64,000 bases of DNA from NCBI RefSeq assembly GCF_005576615.1, contig NZ_CP040330.1, positions 3,534,001-3,598,000 of the forward strand, read 5' to 3'. The stretch is from Natrinema versiforme (GTDB lineage Archaea; Halobacteriota; Halobacteria; Halobacteriales; Natrialbaceae). Under the pieces are notes generated by a model, which was given only the letters and a program-made list of their open reading frames with translations, was not told the DNA's origin and did no database searches. The translations under genes and the position numbers were made by a program. Position 1 is the stretch's first letter; each line of letters begins with the position of its first letter. Positions 26,457 to 33,686 of this stretch are shown one piece after another.

Positions 26457-28013
26457 TCAGACATAGCCGTTCACCGCCGAGCGGAGCGTCTCGTGGGCCG
26501 CCTCGAGCGCGTTTGTCGTGTTCGCGAGCGCTTCCTCGTCAGCCGTAAGCGCCTCGCGGGCCGACTCGAGTTGGGCGGCGACCGCCTCGGGCGCGGGACC
26601 GCCCTGCGAGTCGCGGCTCGCGACGCTTTTCGCGGGATCGAGCGCGTCTCCGACGGCGGCCGGGTCGACGTGAGCCGCGAGCGACTCGCCGAGCACCTCC
26701 TGGGCGGCGGACTCGAGGGCATCGTAGTCCGCCCCGTTTTCGGCCGCGATCGCGACGAGTTCGTGGGCCGTCCTGAAGGGAAGGCCGTTGGCCGCGAGCA
26801 GATCCGCGACGCCGGTCGCCGTCGAGAAGCCCTCGCCGGCCGCCGCGGCCAGCGTCTCCTCGTTCCAGTCGGCCGTCGCGACCGCACCCGCCGCGACCTC
26901 GCTCGCCTCGGTCACGGCGTCGACGGTCTCCCACGCGTGGGTCGTCGCCCGCTGTAAGTCGCGGTTGTACGCGCGGGGCAGTCCCTTCAGCGTCGTCGTC
27001 AGTCCCTGTACCCCGCCCGCCGCGTCGCCCGCGACCGCGCGGACGAGTTCCAGCGTGTCGGGATTCTTCTTCTGGGGCATGATCGACGACGTCGAGGAGT
27101 AGTCGTCCGCCAGATCGACGAAGCCGCGGTTCGCGAAGATGATCGCGTCCTCCGCGAGCCCCGACAGCGTCGTCGCGTGCGTCGACAGCGCTTGGGTCGC
27201 CTCGAGCAGGAAGTCCCGACTTGAGGCGGCGTCCATCGAATTTTCGACGACGCCCTCGAAGCCGAGCAGGTCCGCGGTGCGCTCGCGGTCGATATCGAAC
27301 GTCGTGCCCGCGAAGGCGGCACCGCCGAGCGGCGACTCGTTGACCCGGTCGTAGGCCGCGAGCAGGCGCTCGGTGTCGCGGCGAACGGCCCCCTCGTAGG
27401 CCAGCGCCCAGTGGGCCACGGTGGTCGGCTGGGCGGGCTGGAGGTGGGTGTAGCCGGGCATGATCGTTTCCCGGTGTTCATCGGCGACGGCTGCCAGCGA
27501 CTCGCGCAGCGCGAGCGTCGTCTCGATGGCCTCGAGAAGGTCATCGCGCAGGCGATACCGGATGCAGGCCGCGACCTCGTCGTTGCGCGAGCGCGCGGTG
27601 TGCATCTTGCCGCCCTCGGCGCCGATGCGCTCGATGACGGCCGTCTCGATGGCCTCGTGGACGTCCTCGCCGTCGGGCAGGGAGTCGTGGCCGTCGACCT
27701 CGATCGCGTCGATGGCGGTCAGGATCTGCCCCGCGACATCGTCCGCGATGATGTCCTGTTCGGCGAGCATGACCGTGTGAGCGCGGTCGACCTCGAGGTC
27801 GGCCGCGAAAATGCGTTCGTCCGCTGCGAGCGAGGAGAGGAAGCTCCGGGCGGGGCCGCCGCTGAAGCGATCCCGGCGGACGACGCCGTCGGATCCGAGA
27901 TCCGACGAGGATCGCGATCCGGTGGATCGCTCACCGCCCTCATCGTCGGAACCGCCGTCGGTAGCGACGTCCGACTCGAGTTCGGACCCGTCGTGAGCGC
28001 TCTCCTCCGTCAT
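26457..28013 (-). CDS. argH: Argininosuccinate lyase
   Basis: 518 residues from the ATG at 28013, 1 nt after the argG stop. The fumarase/ASL signature SSIMPQKKNPD is present, along with HLQPAQPTTVAHW. It releases arginine and fumarate from argininosuccinate. The first about 45 residues are an acidic and Ser/Gly-rich extension (rich in DGGSDDEGG-like sequence) before the conserved VVRRDRFSGG, which starts the normal protein. This makes it longer than most ASLs. Confidence 0.95.
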   Translation of the reverse strand: MTEESAHDGSELESDVATDGGSDDEGGERSTGSRSSSDLGSDGVVRRDRFSGGPARSFLSSLAADERIFAADLEVDRAHTVMLAEQDIIADDVAGQILTAIDAIEVDGHDSLPDGEDVHEAIETAVIERIGAEGGKMHTARSRNDEVAACIRYRLRDDLLEAIETTLALRESLAAVADEHRETIMPGYTHLQPAQPTTVAHWALAYEGAVRRDTERLLAAYDRVNESPLGGAAFAGTTFDIDRERTADLLGFEGVVENSMDAASSRDFLLEATQALSTHATTLSGLAEDAIIFANRGFVDLADDYSSTSSIMPQKKNPDTLELVRAVAGDAAGGVQGLTTTLKGLPRAYNRDLQRATTHAWETVDAVTEASEVAAGAVATADWNEETLAAAAGEGFSTATGVADLLAANGLPFRTAHELVAIAAENGADYDALESAAQEVLGESLAAHVDPAAVGDALDPAKSVASRDSQGGPAPEAVAAQLESAREALTADEEALANTTNALEAAHETLRSAVNGYV

Positions 28014-28014
28014 C

Positions 28015-29247
28015 TTATTCCTCGTCGGAGCCGCTGCCGTCGGTCGCGAGTTCGACTTCCTCGTCGGCGTTGGCGGCGATCGCCTCGTTCGCGAGGCGGC
28101 GCTGGAAGCCGTGGTACTTCGCGACACCGGTGGCGTCTTCCTGCTTGATCTTCCCGACCGTCTCCGTGTCGAAGGAGGCGTGCTCGGCCGAGTAGGCCGC
28201 GAACTTGCTGTCGCGTGCGACCGGACGGGCCTGTCCGCCCTCGAAGCGGATCGTGACGGTGCCGGTCACGCGTTTCTGGGTCTCGTCGATGAAGCCCTCG
28301 AGCGCGCTGACGAGCGGGGCGTCGATCAGGCCCTCGTAGCCCTTCTGGGACCACTGCTGGTCGATCTGTTGTTTGAACTGGCGCTCCTCTTGGGTGAGGA
28401 CGAGGCCCTCGAGGGCCTCGTGGGCGTTCAGCAGCGTCGTCGCGGCCGGGTGCTCGTAGTTCTCGCGAACCTTCAGCCCGAGCATGCGGTCTTCCATCGT
28501 GTCGGTGCGGCCGACGCCGTACCCGCCGGCGAGTTCGTTCAGGGACTCGATGAGCGCGACCGGCTCGTACTCCTCGCCATCGACGGCGACGGGGTAGCCC
28601 TGCTCGAAGGTGATCTCGATCTCCTCGGTCTCGCTGCCGGGCTCGTCAGTCCACTCGTAGATGTCCCGCGGCGGGACGTAGTTGGGGTCCTCGAGGTCGT
28701 CGCCCTCGACCGAGCGGCTCCAGATGTTGGTGTCGATCGACCAGTCGCCGCCGCTGCCGCCCTCGACGGGCAGGTCGCGCTCGGCGGCGTACTCCTGTTC
28801 CCACTCGCGGGTCAGGCCGAGTTCGCGCACGGGGGCGATGACTTCCAGATCCGAGCTGCGCCAGACGGCCTCGAAGCGCAGTTGGTCGTTGCCCTTACCC
28901 GTACAGCCGTGGGCGATACCGGTACAGTCCTGTTCCTCGGCGACCTCGAGGATCGCTTCCGCGATCACGGGACGGGCGAGCGCCGTTCCCAGCGGGTAGC
29001 CCTGATAGGTCGCGTTCGCGCGAACGCTCTCGAGACAAAGTTGAGCGAATTCCTCTCGCGCGTCGACGACGTAGTGGTCAAGGCCGAGCGCTTCGGCGGT
29101 CTCTTCGGCTTCGTCGAACTCTTCGGCCGGCTGGCCGACGTCGACCGTGACGCCGATTACGTCGTCGTATCCGTATTCCTCCTCGAGCAGCGGGACACAG
29201 ACCGTCGTGTCCAGGCCGCCCGAGAACGCGAGTGCAACGCGTGTCAT
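28015..29247 (-). CDS. argG: Argininosuccinate synthase
   Basis: 410 residues from the ATG at 29247 (MTRVALAFSGGLDT). SGGLDTT is the PP-loop ATP motif; GCTGKGNDQLRFE and GRTDTMEDR are family motifs. It joins citrulline and aspartate at the expense of ATP. It is first in the cluster. A TATA box lies about 60 nt upstream. The seven in-frame codons upstream are rejected because the conserved family start coincides with this ATG. Confidence 0.96.
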   Translation of the reverse strand: MTRVALAFSGGLDTTVCVPLLEEEYGYDDVIGVTVDVGQPAEEFDEAEETAEALGLDHYVVDAREEFAQLCLESVRANATYQGYPLGTALARPVIAEAILEVAEEQDCTGIAHGCTGKGNDQLRFEAVWRSSDLEVIAPVRELGLTREWEQEYAAERDLPVEGGSGGDWSIDTNIWSRSVEGDDLEDPNYVPPRDIYEWTDEPGSETEEIEITFEQGYPVAVDGEEYEPVALIESLNELAGGYGVGRTDTMEDRMLGLKVRENYEHPAATTLLNAHEALEGLVLTQEERQFKQQIDQQWSQKGYEGLIDAPLVSALEGFIDETQKRVTGTVTIRFEGGQARPVARDSKFAAYSAEHASFDTETVGKIKQEDATGVAKYHGFQRRLANEAIAANADEEVELATDGSGSDEE

Positions 29248-29301
29248 GTCGTACTCGAGTGAAGCCAAAGGAGAGACTTAAGCTCGTTGGTTTCAGTATC
29301 G

Positions 29302-29309
29302 TAAATAAA
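29302..29309 (-). promoter_or_regulatory. TATA box of argG
   Basis: TTTATTTAC-like box on the minus strand (plus-strand TAAATAAA) centred about 59 nt before the argG ATG, predicting a leader of about 30 nt. Confidence 0.55.
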
Positions 29310-29393
29310 GGGTAGAGCGGCCGCTAGCCGAAAATACTGGGATTTCGGGAACGTTGAAACGAACCGGAACAAGGGGAGTAGTATAGTGCGGGC

Positions 29394-29486
29394 TCAAAGG
29401 CCCGGTCGGAGTCGTCGCGGTCGCCGCCGAGCGACGGACCCGTCGGTACCGGGAACGGCGACCACGGTGCCGACGGACTGGCTCAT
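29394..29486 (-). CDS. Possible arginine-rich leader peptide upstream of argG
   Basis: A 30-codon frame begins MSQSVGTVV and ends in ARRRPRRLRPGL, with six arginines in the last eleven residues. A TATA-like TTTAATA (29511-29518 on the plus strand as TATTAAAT) sits 26-29 nt before the ATG, the right distance for a leaderless transcript. The frame is 146 nt upstream of argG and on the same strand. A basic peptide is unusual in this proteome, and its place before an arginine gene suggests a regulatory leader. GC-rich non-coding DNA also yields arginine by chance, so the call is tentative. Confidence 0.3.
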   Translation of the reverse strand: MSQSVGTVVAVPGTDGSVARRRPRRLRPGL

Positions 29487-29620
29487 TGTGATGAACCTAC
29501 GAAGCCACAGTATTAAATCCTGCTACATCGCGCGCTCCCGTCGTCAGCGCGGCGTTCGGTCGCTCCTGGGGAGATTATGATCGATATCTAGCAACGGAAA
29601 CGGGACAATCGGATCCCGGC

Positions 29621-30757
29621 CTACTCCTCGTCGGGCAACGACAGCACGTTCTCCCGGCCGATCCGGAACACTTCGATCTCGTCGTTTTCGCGCAGTTCGC
29701 CGACGACCTGACTCGTCTTGGCCTCGGTCCACCCCAGCTCCGAGACGACGGCCTGTTGTTTGATTCGACCGCCGCGTTCCTCGAGCAGGCGCAGGACTCG
29801 CTCCTCGTTGCTCAGCAGTTCCGTCGGGGGACCGTTGGCCCCGTTCGGCTCGGATTCGGGTGAGCCGTCGGCCCGGCGTGCGGTTTGCGGTTCGGCGCCG
29901 GCGGCCCCGCCGCCGGAGCGATCGCGCCCGAGTAACCAGCCGGCGACGCCGACCGTCGCGAGCAACGCGAGGGCCAAGACGACGATTACCCACGGCATCG
30001 CCGGCCCCTCGTCGGTCGTCGCCGGATCCGCGTTCACGGTGTCGTTCTTGATCAGAACGACCTGTGGTCCGCCGTCGGGCGTGTTCAACTCGTCCGTCCA
30101 CGTGACCGAACTGTTGGATCGGTCGTCCGGCGACGGTTGTACCTGCGGTGTCCCCTCGCTCTCGTGGATAGAATACCCCTCGGGCCAGCGGAACTGCAGC
30201 GACGTCCCCTCCTCGAGCGTGAGTCCGGACAGCGCGGTCCCGGCCTCGATTCGGTTCAGTTCGACCAGCGCGAAGTCGGACCAATCGAAGGTGACGACCG
30301 CGTGGCCGACCTCCCGCGGTGCGGTGTCCGTCTCCGTCGTGATCGACATGTTCGAGAGTTCCATCTCCCGATTAGTCGCGTTGATGCCGTCGGTGAGAGT
30401 ATCGTTCCACTTCGTCCGCTCCGCGGCGACGTACTGGTCCGGGTCGTCGGAGATGTTTTCAGACAGCGGCTCCCACTGCGGCGCGGAACTGTTCTCGCCG
30501 TAGAGATGGAACTGATAGTCGACAGTCACCCGCGCCGATCCGTCCTCGGCGATGAAGACATCGATGTGTATCTCATCGGCGTCCTCGAGTTGCGGGCTTT
30601 CGTTCGCATCGGTCTGTTCACCGCCCGAATCGGCCTGTAGCGCCGCTCGCTGGACACCGTTGTCCGCCACACCAGCGGTCGCGGCCGGAACGAACGCGAA
30701 CGAACACGCAACCACCACGAGCACGCAGATCAGGGCTCGCAACCCCCTCACGTCCAT
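29621..30757 (-). CDS. Membrane-anchored winged-helix protein (DUF7345/DUF7343-like)
   Basis: About 378 residues. An N-terminal signal peptide (ICVLVVVACSFAFVPAATA) is followed by an extracellular beta-rich domain, one membrane helix (MPWVIVVLALALLATVGVAGWLL) and a cytoplasmic C-terminal winged helix (LSNEERVLRLLEE, IKQQAVVSELGW, SQVVGELRENDEIEVFRIGRENVL). This domain order fits haloarchaeal one-component transmembrane regulators that sense at the cell surface and bind DNA inside. The targets and signal are unknown. An ATG at 30763 is a possible alternative start. Confidence 0.85.
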   Translation of the reverse strand: MDVRGLRALICVLVVVACSFAFVPAATAGVADNGVQRAALQADSGGEQTDANESPQLEDADEIHIDVFIAEDGSARVTVDYQFHLYGENSSAPQWEPLSENISDDPDQYVAAERTKWNDTLTDGINATNREMELSNMSITTETDTAPREVGHAVVTFDWSDFALVELNRIEAGTALSGLTLEEGTSLQFRWPEGYSIHESEGTPQVQPSPDDRSNSSVTWTDELNTPDGGPQVVLIKNDTVNADPATTDEGPAMPWVIVVLALALLATVGVAGWLLGRDRSGGGAAGAEPQTARRADGSPESEPNGANGPPTELLSNEERVLRLLEERGGRIKQQAVVSELGWTEAKTSQVVGELRENDEIEVFRIGRENVLSLPDEE

Positions 30758-30843
30758 TACCATGACATGCCGTAGCCGTCTAAATAGGTCTTTCCGACCG
30801 CGGTAGCGACGTGTTTTTCAAACAGTCAGCCGTACGTGAACGT

Positions 30844-31038
30844 ATGTCCGATACGCGCGGCGAACTCGAGGTCGAAACGCTCCTGAAAATCGTCCTCGGT
30901 CTGATCGCCGTTTTGCTCGTGATCGAGGTCCTCGAAGCGATACTCGGCACGCTCGCGAGCGTGTTCGGCCTGTTCGTCCCCGTCATCCAGCTCGCGATCG
31001 GCGTCCTGATTATTCTCTGGTTGCTCGACCAGCTCTGA
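30844..31038 (+). CDS. Small two-helix membrane protein (DUF7554-like)
   Basis: 64 residues, MSDTRGELEVETLLKIVLG and onward, with two hydrophobic helices separated by a short turn. A soluble acidic N-terminus leads into the first helix. The pattern matches short haloarchaeal membrane proteins grouped as DUF7554. It is divergent from the membrane HTH gene with an 86-nt gap. Function unknown. Confidence 0.7.
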   Translation: MSDTRGELEVETLLKIVLGLIAVLLVIEVLEAILGTLASVFGLFVPVIQLAIGVLIILWLLDQL

Positions 31039-31110
31039 GACGGGCCGCAGCGGCCGTTCGGCTCGCGAGACCACCAGACTGATAGCGATACTGGCCCTAT
31101 ACCGACCGAA

Positions 31111-31611
31111 GTGTACAGCGTCAACGTTCCGGTCCCCGGTCGCGTTCGCCAACTCGCGAACCGGCTCCATCCCGACCTCATCGGATTCGAGACCGTCCGC
31201 GAGGACCACTCGTGTCTGCTCAAGCGACTCGGCGAGGCCGACCACGTCGCACAGCTCCAGCACCGCGCCCACCGCGCGCTCGAGGGCTCCCCCGCCGTCG
31301 AAGCCGAAATCACGGGCATCGACTACTTCGACGACCCGCCGCTGGGCTCGGCACCGGTCGTCTACCTCGCCGTCGAGAGCCCCGGACTCGAGGGGATTCA
31401 CGCCGAACTCACCGAGGCCTTCGAGACCGTCGAGGGACTCGAGGGGAGCGACTACGTCCCGCACGTGACCCTCGCCCGCGGCGGCGACCTCGAGACCGCG
31501 AAGCGACTGGCCAGCCGCGAGATCGAGCCGATCCGGTGGACGGTCAGCGAACTCGAGTTCTGGGACGGGACGTACAAGCTGCCGGTGAGTCGCGTCTCGC
31601 TGCCAGCCTAG
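31111..31611 (+). CDS. 2H phosphoesterase / RNA 2',3'-cyclic phosphodiesterase family (LigT-like)
   Basis: 166 residues, from a GTG start. The second HxT motif is clear (YVPHVTLARGG). The first is weak (EDHSCLLKRL, with HSC in place of HxT), so the canonical pair of catalytic motifs is incomplete. The fold and length match the 2'-5' RNA ligase family, which cleaves cyclic phosphates at RNA ends. The missing Thr raises doubt about activity. Confidence 0.8.
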   Translation: MYSVNVPVPGRVRQLANRLHPDLIGFETVREDHSCLLKRLGEADHVAQLQHRAHRALEGSPAVEAEITGIDYFDDPPLGSAPVVYLAVESPGLEGIHAELTEAFETVEGLEGSDYVPHVTLARGGDLETAKRLASREIEPIRWTVSELEFWDGTYKLPVSRVSLPA

Positions 31612-31839
31612 CGCCCGTGTCCTGGGAGTACTGACAGCGGGGCGAAACCTCCGGGCCTGACGCGGTTTCGGCGGCTGCAAATACCGCTGCTATCTCCGCG
31701 ACCGACTACAGCGGTCGTTCCGCAATAGCGGCTTGCTCTGGCGACAGATCCGCCGTCGTCGGGGATCGAGCGCGTCAACGGTCGGGGTAGCGTCGTCCGG
31801 CTGGCCGCGGGTTAAGTCGTCGAGGCCCTTGGCATCGGT

Positions 31840-33012
31840 GTGGTCTCAACGCTACTCGTCGCAGCGATCGTCGGAATCGCCCTCGGAGCCTTTCTCCAGA
31901 AGGGGCGGTTCTGTTTCGTCAACGCCTTCCGGGACTTCTTCGCTTACAAGGACTCCCGGGTCACGAAGGGCGTGCTCGCCGCGACGCTTCTGACGATGGT
32001 CTTCTGGGGTATCGCCTACCAATTCGGCTACTATCAGGGATTCTGGACGCCCGACTGGGGGCTGACGGGCCTCGTCGGCGGCTTCATCTTCGGGGTCGGG
32101 ATGACCTACGCCGGCGGCTGTGCCAGCGGCACGCTCTACCGCGCCGGCGAGGGGTACCTGCAGTTCTGGCTCACGCTGCTGTTCATGGGCGTCGGCTACG
32201 CCGGCTTCACCGTCGCCTTCCCGACGCTCGAGAGCACGTACTTCGAGGGGCTCACGTTCGGGACCGGAGCGAGCCTGTTCGAACTCACGTCGGTCCCGGC
32301 GAGCCTCCTCGCGCTCGGGGTCGCGACCGCCGCCGTCCTCGTCTACGCCACGCTGGTCGGGCGCTCGGCGAGCGCCGCCGAGTTCGGCGAGCGGGCGGAC
32401 GTGGCGCAACTCAACCCGACGGCGCTGCTCGCGCCCGTCGTCGGCCTCCGCGGGTTCGTCCGCGGAACGGCAACGTATTTCCGCGGTCTCGCCCGGGCGT
32501 GGCGACATCCCATCGCCTCGAGCAAGCAGCCGTGGGACCCCCGCACCGCCGCGCTCGGGATCACCGCCGCCGCGGTGCTCTGGTTCAGCCAAGTCTCGAT
32601 CGTCGGCGTCACGGGTCCCGAGGCCCGCTGGACCGGTTACCTCCTCTCGCAGGTCGGCGTCGACGCGGGCTCGTTCGACTACTGGGGTTCGGTCCTGTTT
32701 CAGGGCCAGGGTGTCGGGGTAACCGTCGACATGGTGATGATCGGGTTCGTCATCGTCGGCGCGTTCCTCGCCGCCCTCTGGAGCGGGGACTTCTCGGTTC
32801 GGGTCCCGAAGCGCCGGCGGCTACCGAACGCCGTCGTCGGCGGCCTGATGATGGGCACCGGATCGCGACTCGCGCCCGGCTGTAACATCGGGAACATCTA
32901 CTCCGGCATCGCGGAGCTCTCGGTCCACTCCTTCATCGCGGCGGTCGGCATCGTCGCCGGCGTCTACGTGATGACCCACTGGATCTACCGCGAAGTCGGC
33001 TGTGCGATCTGA
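31840..33012 (+). CDS. YeeE/YedE (TsuA-like) thiosulfate/sulfur transporter
   Basis: 390 residues with about ten hydrophobic helices, starting at a GTG. Conserved cysteine motifs are QKGRFCFVNAFRD, YAGGCASGTLYR and GSRLAPGCNIGNIYSG, the residues thought to relay thiosulfate through TsuA. It is followed after 49 nt by a TusA-like carrier and a rhodanese, a set that would import and relay sulfane sulfur. Start choice is uncertain because other nearby codons are possible, but the first helix begins right after this GTG. Confidence 0.9.
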   Translation: MVSTLLVAAIVGIALGAFLQKGRFCFVNAFRDFFAYKDSRVTKGVLAATLLTMVFWGIAYQFGYYQGFWTPDWGLTGLVGGFIFGVGMTYAGGCASGTLYRAGEGYLQFWLTLLFMGVGYAGFTVAFPTLESTYFEGLTFGTGASLFELTSVPASLLALGVATAAVLVYATLVGRSASAAEFGERADVAQLNPTALLAPVVGLRGFVRGTATYFRGLARAWRHPIASSKQPWDPRTAALGITAAAVLWFSQVSIVGVTGPEARWTGYLLSQVGVDAGSFDYWGSVLFQGQGVGVTVDMVMIGFVIVGAFLAALWSGDFSVRVPKRRRLPNAVVGGLMMGTGSRLAPGCNIGNIYSGIAELSVHSFIAAVGIVAGVYVMTHWIYREVGCAI

Positions 33013-33061
33013 GATCGAATCGTTCGCCAACTACAAACCGCGACAACAGAGACACGAGACA

Positions 33062-33355
33062 ATGCCATCCATCGACGACGTTACCGACGCACCGGACGAA
33101 CTGAGCGACGACCGAGCCGAGGAACTCCTCGAGGAGGCGGACCTCGTCCAGGACATGATGGGCGAGGTCTGTCCGTACCCGCAGGTCGAGGCCAAGAAGG
33201 GGCTCCAGCAGATCGAGTCGGGCGATCTGCTCGTCCAGGAGACCGACCACGTCCCCTGTACCGAAAATGTGCCGCGAGCCGTCGGCGACGATGCCGACGC
33301 GCAGGTCTGGCGCAGCGGCGACGCGGTCTACCGCATCTACCTCCGGAAACGATAA
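33062..33355 (+). CDS. TusA-like sulfur carrier protein
   Basis: 97 residues from the ATG at 33062. The motif GEVCPYPQVEAKKGLQQIESGD is the TusA CPxP signature with the persulfide Cys. Its start spacing after the transporter and the 1-nt overlap with the rhodanese gene indicate an operon. It probably carries sulfur from the transporter/rhodanese to cytoplasmic acceptors. A second Cys (HVPCTEN) is not typical of the family. Confidence 0.88.
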   Translation: MPSIDDVTDAPDELSDDRAEELLEEADLVQDMMGEVCPYPQVEAKKGLQQIESGDLLVQETDHVPCTENVPRAVGDDADAQVWRSGDAVYRIYLRKR

Positions 33356-33672
33356 TGGTCGAGGAATTTACCCCCGAGACGGTCCGCGAACGAATCGAGC
33401 GCGACGACGAGTTCGACCTCATCGACATCCGCGGCGATGAGGACTACGCCGAGGGCCACCTCCCCGGGGCCGAACACGTCACCGTCGACGAACTCGAGGA
33501 GACCGTCGTCGACCGGGACTGGGCCGACGACGTGGTCGTTTACTGTTACATCGGTCAGACCTCGGTCCAAGCCGCACGGCTCATCGAGGAGTACGGCGAC
33601 GCCGAGCGGGTCGCGAGCATGGCCGGCGGCTACGACGCGTGGGAGCAGCAGAAAGCGTCGGCCAACGACTGA
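33355..33672 (+). CDS. Rhodanese-like sulfurtransferase
   Basis: 105 residues, single rhodanese domain. LIDIRGDEDYAEGHLPGAEH is the N-terminal signature, and the active Cys is in VVYCYIGQTSVQAA, followed by MAGGYDAWEQ. It forms a persulfide and hands sulfur to acceptors, probably the TusA protein encoded just upstream (start overlaps its stop: TAATG). Confidence 0.92.
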   Translation: MVEEFTPETVRERIERDDEFDLIDIRGDEDYAEGHLPGAEHVTVDELEETVVDRDWADDVVVYCYIGQTSVQAARLIEEYGDAERVASMAGGYDAWEQQKASAND

Positions 33673-33686
33673 ATTCGAACTCGAGC

